From: Phylloscopus collybita
Taxonomy: Eukaryota > Chordata > Aves > Passeriformes > Phylloscopidae
Assembly: GCA_027886175.1 (NCBI GenBank)
Contig: JAJNNQ010000006.1
Span: forward strand, 3,968,001-4,032,000
Direction: 5' to 3'
Length of the DNA stretch: 64,000 nt
This document shows positions 24,031 to 35,755 of this stretch, piece after piece; within the stretch, counting starts at the first letter, position 1, and each line of letters begins with the position of its first letter. The notes below the pieces were generated by a model, which ran no database searches, was not told the origin of the DNA, and saw only the letters and a list, made by a program, of their open reading frames with translations. The position numbers and the translations under genes are program-made.

Positions 24031-27000
24031 AGGGTCAGCATCTTTTTGTGAGCTCTGTAAATAAAAAAATATATCTTAGCTGTTTTAATTAACAATGGCA
24101 CAGAAGTTGTTGCCAGCCAGATGCATTGTTTTGTAAAAAAAGTTAAAATAAATTCAAATCTTAATTATTTAGGCCATTGTTAAATGACCATATAACTATA
24201 AAATAGTTATCTAGTTATTTTTCCATATAAACTGGAAGTCTTATTACAGGACCCCAAATCAAGTTATATAGTAATTGCTTTTGAACTACTTGGTAACTTC
24301 AGGTATAATTGCTAAGTAATTTGCAAAATATGTAATTACCACGGGCCATATGTTCCTATGTCTTGTGTTCTTCACGTTGTAGTCACAAAAGTGACTCAGA
24401 ACACCTAAAACAGGGCAAAAATACATCAGCAGTATTAATATTAAAGTACCATGAAGAGAAACCTTAAGCACAATCCACAGTACTTTCACTGATAAGCAAC
24501 AAAAGTCATTGCTACTGGAAAGATGGGAGGAGCTACCTAGGAAGTATTTTGTACCATATGTCTGCTTCACAACCCACTGAAGAAGTGTCAGAAGAACATT
24601 GCAAGTTAATATTGCCTGAGACAGTGATAACTTACAATACACTGACAACACAGATTGCAGATGGCCAAATTACCACTACAAACACCTTCTGGCACCTGAC
24701 AGCTCACCAGATGCTGGTGGGTGCCATTTGCTACTTAATCATGTATCTGAGGAGAGATTATGGAGATCCTATCCAGGTTCCTGTGGTATCCATGTTGGTA
24801 AACAATCAATGGTCCTGATGCAGGAATTCATCACAGTGCCAGTGTAAATGTATGTGTGTGGATACTCTGAGGAGTTTACTGCCTTACAGAGCATATGCTA
24901 AGTCTGACTTAACTGATTGCTTTGCATTGGTAATCTTACTAACAATAAGGTTAGAGAAAGCTCAAATAGCAAATATATATATACACACACACATATAAAG
25001 TTGCATAACAGAAAATCAAAAGCTTCTCCCACATTGGTTTCTGGAAATATCCCTATAAGTTGGAGAATTCTATTCCTTCTATCCAGAAACAGTCTTAGTG
25101 TACTTGCATGTGGCCATGTAATTGGAGTTGTTTGTCAGTTTTAGATTTTTAATGTACACAAATTCTGACTACTGAATAAATCTTCTTCTAAAAATCTGAG
25201 AGTAAGAATAGTATCTAAAGTATCCTGGGAATTATCTGTGTTTGTTTTTCCTTTTCCATTTTAATACTTTATCCAACCTTTTAAAAATTATTTTAATCCT
25301 GTGTCCCAGTTGTGAGCCTATTGAAGATTTTGTCTGCCTTTAGCCATAACATAAAATTTAAAAAAAAAATAAAATAAATAAGGGTTCTACAGACTTTGCA
25401 GAAATCAAATCACATAGCAACAGATCACCAAGGTTTTTATGACCCTTAATGCTTTCAATATGTACTCTCTACTGACTTTATTTTATAGGTATTTGCACAG
25501 ACTATTTTAATACATATCTTAAAAGCATTCAAAGTTATTATTCATCTTGCAGGGCAATAATGAATAATGAACTCTCAATAATTTTGCATTATTATCTCTC
25601 AAAACATACATTTTTGTCGGTCACAGATTCTGTTTCCTTCTCCTACTCAGTTTCCAAAGTGGCTACTAAATTCTTTTCGTTTACCTAATATTGAACAGAA
25701 CAAGGGAAAGCTGGGATCCTAGAATTGATGCTTTACTAGCTGCCAGATTAGAAATTAGGAACAAAAACTGTAACAAGTCATGTATTGAATACATTACTTA
25801 TATTTATTTTGTTTTAGTATTAATATAGACCCCAGTAAGACAGCCTGAAAGATGAAAAAAAAAAAATCCAGGAAGAAGTCACAAGTGATAGTCAAATGTG
25901 AAAAATAGCAAATTTGGTGTTGTGGTGGACATGACAGAACCTCTGACTAGACATCAGCTATTGATTTTACCTAGCAAATGGGAACCTATTTGGAATAAAA
26001 GATGAGGGTATGAGAGTAGAAATAAAAATGGAAGAAAGGGCTCTTTCTAGTAACAGCAAGAAACTACATTGAAGCTGAGAAACAGCACAAGGACTTAGAC
26101 TCCACTGCAATTACACACAAGATTTAAATAGCTTTGCTTATTTGTAGTTTTTCATATTTAAATTCTTCACAAATTTATTATGACCTGTACTTTAATGTAT
26201 TAAAATCATGCACCTAGTGACTGCTGATCCAGCATCACTGAATTTGCTCTTTAGACTATCATTTTTAACTGAAATCATGACATATTCTCATCGTGAAAAT
26301 GTACTCGCCTAGCTATTTCAATCTACCAGTAGCTAAATGTACTAGTGAAGTGAATGGTGAGTGGAGTGAGAGTGTTGCTTCAGTCAGCTAGTGTTTGTTA
26401 GGCCACAGGTTGTCTGCCAGAGAGTCAGGGCTGGCCCAGCTGGCGATTGGTGAGCTTTTGCACAGACTCCTCCAGTTACTGGTAGTGCTTGATTGATGCG
26501 TTTCAAAGGTTAGCCCAAATCTTCTGTCAGGGTAACTAAGTTTTGTAAGCATATCATATTTAATCATAGAGAAGGCCACACAGCATAAATGTGATTAAAA
26601 TTCTACATAAAATTAAGTTAAATAATGTAAGATAATGAGCAAGACAAAAAAAAAAAAATTTGTCATGAATCTCCACCTTAAATGCCTCATGCTCTTTCTG
26701 TCAGCTCATTTTTAGTTCGTCTAGAACCAAAACTTGTACAAAATGCAGTACAGAGCATCTGGAGTGTGGGACAGATTCCATTTGAAGAAAAAAATCTCAT
26801 ATTACAATTGCTCATCTTCTGAAGAAGGTAAATGAAAAGAGTAGAGATTGCCTAATCAAAAATGGCAGTGAGAAGATGAATTTAAAATAACCATTTGGAA
26901 TTTCTGATAACTGCAGAACTAGGAATACCATGTAGAGTTTTTAGTCAGAATGCTTAGAAAGACTTTCTACAAACCCCTGCAATTTAATTATAAGATTTAC

Positions 27001-27580
27001 TTTCCAAAGAAATAGAAAATATTCTTGAGTTCAGTAGGGAGATAAAAAGTAGCTGAGAGATCAGTCTATAGATTACACACTAACATCCAGATGAAACTTT
27101 GCTCTTCTGAAGTTCCTACATCACCGATTGCAAAAAGTAAAGAGAGGGAAACCATCATTTAATATTTTCCCTGCTGCTTTCACTCTTTCTCTAACCACCT
27201 GTTTGTTCCAAGCTGCTGCTGGATGTTATACTTGGCTAGGAGGGCCTTCAGCTTCATCCAGTACAGCTGTTCTTACATTCATTCGTATTAATACACATGG
27301 CTGGTGTTGAATAATGAATAGCAAGGGGACAAATATGTGGTAGAACTCTGGATTTAAACTGATTGTTCATAAACTGTTAGCAGAATCATAGTTTCTAATC
27401 CATGTCAGACTATTTTATGGAGTTAGGAGACCCGGTATTGTTTTTGGTAAAATCTCTATTGCTATTATTAACCAGTAAATGATGATGATGATGTGTAAAG
27501 ATGTCTTCTCCCATAACATGATACATTTCATAATTGGTTTTTAATAGTTGACCACATAATAGTGTACCAAAAAAAATCTG
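24031..27580. other. Unique AT-rich DNA with one unexplained open frame
   Basis: No recognisable gene. An 89-codon plus-strand frame at 24549-24818 has less biased composition than most here (residues such as TEEVSEEHCKLILPETV near its start), but no motif, splice context or homologue I recognise. A TA/CA alternating patch lies at 24976-24999. The part at about 26340-26575 is less AT-rich, with CAGCTGG and GATTGGTG words, and could be a regulatory or conserved element. Confidence 0.45.
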
Positions 27581-27614
27581 TTGGTTTTTTTGGTTTTGTT
27601 TTTGGTTTTTTTTG

Positions 27615-27645
<31 letters not shown>

Positions 27646-27646
27646 G
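27581..27646 (+). repeat. T/G-rich tract with (TTTTG)6-like core
   Basis: Regular TTTTG units at about 27611-27642 are preceded by irregular GGTTTTT units. It resembles the tract at 21783-21960 but is shorter. Confidence 0.9.
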
Positions 27647-27767
27647 TTGTGTGGCCTAATCTAATGCAGATAATGCACTTGTATAGACTACATTTGTTTG
27701 AATCTGATTTAGAGTAAGAGTGTGTTAGGCTGTTGCAGTTCATTTATCTGAACAAGGTCGAGAACCT

Positions 27768-28945
27768 TCACAGAGTCACAGAAAGGCTGAAGCTGGAAAG
27801 GACCTCTGGAGGTCACCTGGTATTGCTCTCCTGTTCAAGCAGGGCCACATAGAGCTGGGTGCTCAAGACCATGTCTGGACAGATTTTTCAATATCTCCAA
27901 ACAGAAAGACTCCATAGGTCTCTGCAAAACTTCTGCCAGCCCTTGTCTCTGTCAGAGTAAAATGTGTTTTCTGGCATTCTGTTTTTCAGTTTGGACCCAT
28001 TGCCTCTGACTCTGTCACTGGGCAGCACTAAAGAGAGCCTGACTGTCATGTTTTCATCCTTCATTTAGATATTTATAAATATTAACAATATCCCCCTAAG
28101 AATACACTTCTCTAGGCTAAAAAGTCCCACCCCCCTTAGTGTTTTCTTATATGTGAGCTATTCTTGTAGCCTTCATTGTACGCTCACCAGAATGTCCATG
28201 TCTCTTCTGTACTGAGGCATCCAAGATTGGACATGGGATCCCAAGCATGGCCTCACTAGTGCTGAATAAATGGAAAGGATCATCTTCCCCCATCTGCTGG
28301 CAATACTTTGCCTAATGCAGCCTGGGATGTCATTGACATTCATTTCAGCAGTTCATATTGCTGCTTCATGTTTAACCTGGTGTCCACCAAGACATACAGG
28401 CTATTTTCTGTCAAGTCACTTTCTACCTGGTCAGCTCTCAGAGTGCACTGATGCATGGAGCTTTTCCTCCCCAGGGGCAAGACTGTTCTTCTACTTGTTG
28501 AACATCAAGAGTCTTCTTTCAGCCCATTTCTTCATACTGTTGAGGTTCCTCTGCATGGCTGCCTCTGTGTGACAGTTTATATGCTCTAGGGTATAAACCA
28601 CTCCTCCCAGTTTTGTTCCATCAGCAAACCTGCTGAGGCTTACTCTGCTTCATCATTCACATCAATAAAGATGTAACACGGGATCAGACCCAGTACTGAT
28701 ATCCCCAGGGCTAACCACTAGTCACTTGCCTCCAACTTGACTCCCTACCACCAACTGCCACCCTCTAGGCCTGGCCACTCGGTTGTTTTCTACCCCACCT
28801 CACTGTCTTCTCATCCAGCACATAAGCAGTCAGCTTGTCCATGGAAGTCTTATGGAAGTCAATGTCAAAGGCTTCACTGAAGTTCAGGTGGACAATATCC
28901 ACTGCTCTCCCCTCATATTCCAAGCCAGTCAAATCTTGTTTGCAG
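27768..28945 (-). mobile_element. CR1 LINE, about 1.2 kb 3' part
   Basis: On the minus strand the element ends at 27768 in octamer-like sequence (plus strand CACAGAGTCACAGAAAGG), preceded by the 3' UTR (GACCTCTGGAGGTCA). The ORF2 remnant lies upstream. The frame near 28765-28974 encodes GRAVDIVHLNFSEAFDI, corresponding to reverse-transcriptase motif A, in which the catalytic Asp of the usual LDFSKAFD is replaced by Asn. Frameshifts and stops break the rest of ORF2. The copy is 5'-truncated near 28945 inside the reverse-transcriptase domain. It is a dead, fairly old insertion. Confidence 0.92.
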
Positions 28946-29557
28946 GTTACAGGACCAGTTGCAGAAACAAACAATTTGTAGTGGAACAGAAAAGACAGGT
29001 GGCTAATTCCTCTGATTTCCTTTTTCTGGCTCTTTCTTCAAATCTATAAACATTTAGTGGTTGGGTCTTATGGACTTTTTATTGTGCCAGATTATCCAGC
29101 TTTAGAGGGCAGAGTTTAAAAGCTCTAGTTTCTCTGATGGAAAAAACTGACAGATTTCACAGCTCTGCAGTAAACCTTGTGAGGCTTTTGCTGCTCTGTT
29201 CACCTGACACCATACGCTGCATTTCTTCACAGCAGCAGAGCTACCACATTCTCTCTAACACCCTCAGTGAAAACCAGTAAAAACAGGGAGCATTAAACCC
29301 ATTATTTTGTATTCACTTAATAATCTTGTAATTGAAATATTGAAATTATTATTATTCCTACTGCCACTTGTTGACTATTAAATTTCATTTCTTTCTTCTG
29401 TCTTCCTTTGTACATCTTCAATATTTTCAATGTTTTTCTTAATTTATTTTCTGACTGGCTTTTTTTTTAATATATATTTCACAGAATTAAACCACCAAAC
29501 AAGAAAATAAATATGTAAATAAATAAATGTACCTATTAGAGAAAAAATATAGTAATC
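28946..29557. other. Spacer between two CR1 copies
   Basis: No gene is seen. AT-rich sequence with a TATATATTT patch near 29471 and an AAATAAATAAAT run near 29514. The stretch around 29130-29270 is less AT-rich but not recognisable. Confidence 0.45.
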
Positions 29558-31062
29558 ACAATATTGTTTAGGTTGGAAGTGACCTATTAAATTCATCTAG
29601 TCTGATTCTCCCTGTTCAAAGCAGAGTGCTGCTAGAGCAGGTTGTTTGGGACCATGTTCAGTTAAGTTTTTCCTTCCACAAGGATGGAGATTTTGTACCC
29701 TGTTTAGAATGTTCTAAACAGGGTACAAACATTCTGTTTAGAATGTTTGACCATCCTTACAAAAGTAAAAAGAAATGTTTGTTATGTTCAGATGGAATTT
29801 TGTGTATTTTAATTGGTGTCCATTGCCAGCATCCTGTCAATAAGCACTACTGAGAAATGTCTGGTTCCTTTTCCCTCATTCCTTTCCTTCAGGTACACAT
29901 ATAACATTGATGAGACCTCCCTGAACCTTCTCCAGGCTAAAAAATCCTGTCTCCCTCAGCCTTTTCTTTTATGAAAGGTGCACCAATCACTAAATCATTT
30001 TTTCTGGAGCATTATTTGATTTGTTATGGCTATATCTTTCTTGTAGTGGGAGCACAGAACTGAACACAATCTGGTGGACAGGTGCAGTCTCACTAGTACT
30101 GAACAGAGGGGAAGGATCACCTCACTCAAATTGCTGGCAACACTCCCAGTGCAATCGAGGAGGTTGGTGGACTCCTTTGCTCTGAGGGTGCAGTGTTGGT
30201 GGCACTACTGTCCACAAGAATTCTAAGATCCTTTTGGAAAAGCTGCCTTTCAGATGGTTACACTCCTGCATAAACTGATGCATCAATTTTTTCTTCCCCA
30301 GATGCAGGATTTGGCATTTACCTTTCCTGACACCCACCCAAGCCTGCTGAGTTTCCCCTGAACGGTGGCATAACTACATCTCGTATAAACCACTCCACCT
30401 AGTTTTGTATTGTCTGAGTTCTGTATTTGACTTGCTGAGACATCATCCTTATCTGAGTCATGAATAAAGATGTTGAAGAATACCTGAGTATGGAAAGACC
30501 TCTGACTAGACTTCTGGAAACTGGCTCCAACAGGATTTGGTGCCATCAATTACAGTCCTCTGGGACCAATCATTCTGCTCGTCTTTAATCCATCTCACTG
30601 TCCACTTACCTAAACTTTACTTTATCAGTTTCTCTATGATGATGTTATGTGAGACAGTGTCAGAAGCTTTCTGAAGTCAAGGTAAACAATATCTGTTGCT
30701 CTGCTCTCATCCACCATCCATCAGCTATTCCCATCATTGCAAAAATCTATCAAGTCGGTCCAGCATGACTTCACTCTTGAAAATCAAGGCTAATTATTCC
30801 TAGCTGGCTCCTTGGCCTTCATGTACCTAGAAAGTCTTTCCAGAAGGCTTTTCTCCATCACCTTCTGAATGACTAAGATGATGCTGACAGGACTGTAGCT
30901 CCCCAAATCTTCCTATCCTTTTTGAATATAGAAGTGATATTTTTTTCTCTTCTAGTCTTCACGTACTTTTTCCAGACACTATAACTGTTCAAAGGTATCC
31001 AAGACTAGCCTTGCAATGACATTAGCCAGCTCCATTAGTCTCCATTTCTGTCTGTACATACA
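29558..31062 (-). mobile_element. CR1 LINE, about 1.5 kb 3' part with internal rearrangement
   Basis: This is the longest CR1 copy in the window. The minus strand holds the 3' UTR at the low-coordinate end, then the ORF2 remnant. The frame at 30122-30337 encodes GKCQILHLGKKKLMHQFM, matching the conserved 'GKC.VLHLG..N..HQY' part of CR1 ORF2. Near 30400-30440 the motif C region reads QNSDNTKLGG in place of the usual FADDTKLGG, so the second catalytic Asp is Asn. Sequence similarity continues into the reverse-transcriptase core to about 31062. The 3' UTR carries a fold-back repeat at 29692-29748. Multiple frameshifts make it inactive. Confidence 0.92.
29692..29748. repeat. Direct-inverted-direct repeat inside CR1
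   Basis: A near-perfect palindrome (arms 29692-29709 and 29712-29729, 18 bp each, 2-nt centre TG) abuts a second one (arms AAACATTCT 29727-29735 and AGAATGTTT 29740-29748). CTGTTTAGAATGTT occurs directly at 29700-29713 and again at 29734-29747, with an inverted copy between. The surrounding CR1 UTR has no such palindrome in its usual form. Confidence 0.95.
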
Positions 31063-34000
31063 TTTTATTTAAGTATTCTATGCCTTGGTCATCCTCTGCT
31101 GACAATAAATCTTCATATTTATCATAGTAGCAACAGCATAGATAAATATGTGTGACCATACAATATAATATTTACAACTTCTTTTCCTTACCATTGCATA
31201 TGTATCCTTTTGGTATTTCTTTCATAATGGTAGAACTTCTGAGTTCTTTCCATTATCATAAACTATCACAAGATTATAAATATTCTGTATGGTTCTTCTC
31301 AGAGTTGCTTCTATTTTCTTTTAAGAATGCCCATGACTAAATTAGCAACCTTGAAAGTTCAACAGCTATTTTGATATTATCTAAATGCAATATGTTATAA
31401 AGACACTGAAGCAAAATATTTATGAAGAAGGAAACATGATACCTGACATAGTGTCAGAGAATGTCAAAGGCTGGGAACTTTCTCTGTCAAGAGAAGAGCA
31501 AGAAGAGAGCAAGAAACAACTACTGCATTCACAGTCAAAACCAAATCCAAATGTTTACATACCATAGCCAAGAGCTTCTGAATACATCTGGTACGGAACA
31601 TCTGACCTGCTATGATTATGGCCAAATAGCTCTCCCAAAGAAATCAATCTTTCTTTATTAGTGTGAAGTGTGGCAGGTGTTTAATTCACTACAGTTCTCT
31701 AATCAGAGACTGGAAAATATTTTTTTTCTAGTAATTGGTACTCAGTGTTTTCAATTTTGGTCAAAGCTCTTTTATCAGTATTCCTTGCTTTATGGAGTTA
31801 GTATGTTACTTAACACAGTGTAAATCTGTGTTAAAAAAAAAAAAAAAAAGGTAGTAAATAATATTTTGCCTCTTTCTGGCTCTGTTAGCCAACAAAATTA
31901 ATACTTCTATTACACTCTGATTTCTATCTCATGCTCAGATGACCTAGACTTCACTGAGCTTTTGATTTTGCTGACAAAATGAGTGATTTTTCTGTAAAAG
32001 AACTTTGATGATTAATAAATTCAGAGACTTCTAAAGAAAAGACAACTATTTTTTTCCAGGAGCAAAAGTACCATCATAATACAGTACAGTCGCATTTTGC
32101 AAAAAACCCTATCTTGCAAGATTTCATTGTCTCACATACAAACTCATGTTTTTAGTATTGGTTCAAAAAAAGATTACAAATCACTTCTCAACTTTGCTTA
32201 TTGTATTTTGAATCAAAGCTGTCTGTTGCTATCCTCAATGCCCTACTGTCTACTACACAGTTCAGTTTTATGTGCATTCCTTTGAAAGTCAAAAGGCATG
32301 AGGTAGATTCTATAATGATCATAAATAAACTAGAAAACCTGGAACTTTTTTCAAATATACAGTGTTTATTTCTTTTGAAGATGAATAAGGCAAAAAAGCA
32401 GTTTGATTTTGCATCCCACATTACATTTTCTCTGAAACAGCATCTTTCCAGTACTAATTAAGCCAGTAGTCTCTTTAAAACTAGAAGATATATTAAATAC
32501 TATTAAAAAATAATAAAAAAATAACTTGAACCTTCCAATGTTAAAGATATCACAGTAAAATTTAAGTCTTCCTCAGTGTCTAATGAGTGCATTAAACCCT
32601 ATGAAACCTGAGATCTTTTAGGAATTTGTCTCTAAATCCTAACTTGTCATTTTTTCTGAGAAGACTCTCGCTTGGGAGGGATTCTTTTGGACTTGATTTA
32701 TAAGGTGGTTGGTGTGATGAAAGAGGCTTGACAGAAAGATGAGTTGAGAAGTTAAGCCATTAGTCTCAAATTTCATCCTTGTCACTCCCTCCTCTAAAGA
32801 GCAGCTTTTATTTTCCAAAAGGTACTTTTTGCAGAATAACTCCTTTTAGCTTTTCTTTAGTTTATAATTTCAAACACAAGGCACTATCCTCTGAACAGAT
32901 CTTTCTCTATGACCTATATTTTCTGTATCTTTCACACTTATCTATCTCTGTCTCTCATACACATGTTTTCTGATACACCCTGGAAAACAGAGACTGCCGA
33001 CCAACAGAAAAAGCAAAAGATAGTGTCTCTGACAAAGCCTACTTCAATTGAAAGAATTTGGCTTGCTGTAACATAAAGGGAGTAAGTCTAAGAGCATTTG
33101 GAATCCACTTTTAACACATTAACAGCTAATCCTCAGTGGATGTTTGCAGACCCCTTAATCTCTACAGAGGTATTTTTCTTTCCTATTTGTCCACTGTAGG
33201 ACAGTTTTAGGAATTGAAAGAACAGAATTCAGTAATAATTGTTTGACCTTACTTTCCCTTTAGCAGCTATATGCTGCATTTTTTACCTTTTGCATGTCAT
33301 ATATGAGCTCAGTAAATTTCAGATGTTTTCAGAAATTGAATGTAGTCAAAAAATTGTGGCTTTAGTATTCAAAGGTAGCTGTTTCAGTCATATTTCTTTA
33401 GAGCTTGTGTAAAATTTCTTGATTTTTCAGAAGTCACCATCATCAACATTCTCTTATGGACTCATGTTTATGTGCTTAATACCCGTTGTGGAGGGAGTCA
33501 GATCTTTAAAGGTAGGTATACATATAAACCGTTGTTAGATATAAAAAAAAAAATAAAATTGTCAAGACATTAGGTCATCAAATAAAAAAATCATAAACTT
33601 TAGAAGAGAAAAGATGAAACCATTCAGCAAGATTAATTTTTTTAGAGAAATTCCTCCTTATAGTAAGCTGCCAGTACTATAGAAAGCATTTTTAAAAACC
33701 TATGTAATCAGTAAAAGAAAGGCACGAGAGACCTATTTATTTCAGGTCTTCTTCCATTCCATCATAAAGTACTATCCTATCAGTAAGATACTAATCAAGA
33801 TTTTTTTTGTTGTTCTCTCCAGGGTGAAAACAATGCTATTTTCACCTCCTCTTCTCATTCTCTTCTCCTGAAGTCTCTGCTAACTTCTTTCCCTTTTCTT
33901 TCTGACTCTTGCAAAGAAGTTTATCCACCATAAGCCTCTCACATGAGGGTGGGGTACACTGAGCTGGCCTTACATTTGCTTTGTGCAAAAAGGTTAAAAT

Positions 34001-34261
34001 TTAGGAGGCGTCCAGAAGCATTTAGCCTCAGGTAGTTCATTATGAGACTTGGCTGGCGGGTTTCCCTTGGTGTGTCCCTGAGGCATCTTAAGCACTACTG
34101 ACATAACCTCTGATAGATCTGGTTTTTATGCTGCAGAAGAAACACTTTCTTCAAATATATTTCTTCTCACCTACTTTTTTCTTTTCTTCCAAAATCATAT
34201 GCAGATGCTTATCCCTATGGCTTATGACCATACCACGCTTTTCCAGACAGATGTGCCTAGA
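31063..34261. other. Unique AT-rich DNA
   Basis: No gene or mobile element is recognised over 3.2 kb. It includes an A run near 31833-31849 and short A/T runs near 32500-32520 and 33542-33556. Open frames are under 90 codons with no recognised motif. Confidence 0.5.
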
Positions 34262-34318
34262 CAACAGGATCTTTGGCCTTCATGTGTCTAGAAAGTCTTT
34301 TAAAGGTTTCTCCAAACT
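34262..34318 (-). mobile_element. Possible internal CR1 scrap
   Basis: The plus-strand block TTTGGCCTTCATGTGTCTAG followed by AAAGTCTTTTAAAGG parallels TTGGCCTTCATGTACCTAGA at about 30812-30831 in the CR1 at 29558-31062. The match is about 45 bp and lacks CR1 ends, so it is either a small relic or chance. Confidence 0.4.
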
Positions 34319-35104
34319 CACAGGGGTTTCCTATCACTTGGCCAGGATACATAAGGCTTATGAGATACTGAAAAGAGGGACAGGCATCAGAAGCTTTAAG
34401 AAAACAGAGCTTTGCTTTATGACACACTTTGAGCAGTCCTGGGAACATGGCTGTAGTTGGAACCAGTCGTGCTGCCTTTCAAACCCACTGCCACCATATC
34501 ATAGGAGGCTTAGTGCCTGAATGTGTGTCTGAATGTCTGCTTCCAGACAGTCCAGAACATTTTCTCCCACTCTCAGTTAATATTGCTGGCAGACACAGGA
34601 AAGTGTGTGTCTAATCACAGCTAGGGAATTGTTTATGAAGAATCCCAGCATCCCCCACAGGACTGACTGTGCACAACACATCCTAAAGGGATTGAGTTGT
34701 GGTGCAGGCTGTGAAGATGTCCTGTTAATGTTAGCTAGTGCCAGGACCAAGTGGGGCCAAGGAGCAGGACATCAAATTCAGAGACAGAACCCTGCAACAG
34801 CTAATTTTAATTTGCAACCTGCCTCTCATCTCACATCTCATGAAATAGGTGTCAAGAATTTAGGAAAAAAAAAATCAAGGTAAGTTGAGGATATGGTATC
34901 TACCTGACTCATAGAATTGAGATCGATCAGAAAATGCACAGTGCTTCATTTACAGCCTCTTCCTATTCTGCATGCAGCTGATTAAATCCCACTCAAAATA
35001 GTACATTTTTCTGATAAATGTGGTATATAATTCAGTTTTTATTGTATATATGTTCCTTTTAATGTTACAATAAAAATCATGTAGTCTACCTTTAACCAAA
35101 ACCC
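34319..35104. other. Unassigned, less AT-rich segment
   Basis: From about 34430 to 34830 composition is more balanced than in the flanks and two frames of 92 and 130 codons (34605-34883, 34128-34520) cross it, but their products show no domain, signal peptide or repeat I recognise. It may be an old, unrecognised mobile element. Confidence 0.35.
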
Positions 35105-35755
35105 CTGGACTGTCTTGGAAGCCACAAACCTCACACCTGCCTGAGGCTACTGTCCAAGAATGCATCCCTCAACAAAGACTCTTACCACACAAGATTAGCA
35201 ACATAAAGATCTGCGCATCTGGAGGAAATGGACACTCAAGCCTCAGTGATCTCATCAACTCAGGACTCAGTAACCAGACATGCATCTGACCCATGTTTTC
35301 CACATGAATACAGACTCAAAAGACACAAAGCCTGGTTCTCTTAAATCTCCTCCTGGATCTGGGACTTCTCAGAAATCTCATCAAACAACCTATACTGAGC
35401 ACCAAGACCACATGAATATGTATCTTACATCTTCAGCACCCAGTTCCTGGATACTCGAACTATGGATCTTGTGGAAACTCTTTCAGACTACTAGCAGACC
35501 AGAATCAGGACTTTATGAATATGTAATTTTAGTAAAAACAGCAGCACGTAGCAGAAACACAGTATAAAAGTAAGATGCCCGATGCACACAGTGTGGACAG
35601 GGAGTTGTTGTGCAGACCGCAACCGAGGTTCACCCAGTGGCAACACCCCAGGCTCGCTCACTGCTTTCCATTGTGGCTTGTCTCCATGGTTCTGATCCAA
35701 ACTTTTCAATACAATTATTTTTATTGACAATTTAGCTGATCACGTTTTAAACAAT
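35105..35755 (+). mobile_element. Possible endogenous-retrovirus LTR
   Basis: The segment ends in features that resemble an LTR: AGTATAAAAG (TATA box at 35563-35569), then about 130 bp of more GC-rich sequence with CACCCCAGGCTCGCTCACTG, then a CAATACAATTATTTTTATTG block that could be a decayed polyadenylation region near 35708. The upstream 450 bp would be U3. I find no target duplication, and neither end can be fixed. The alternative is a unique promoter-like segment. Confidence 0.4.
35563..35569 (+). promoter_or_regulatory. TATA box candidate
   Basis: TATAAAA sits at the AT/GC transition of the possible LTR, followed by a GC-richer leader. Of the TATA-like words outside the proven LTRs it has the best context. 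Confidence 0.4.
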
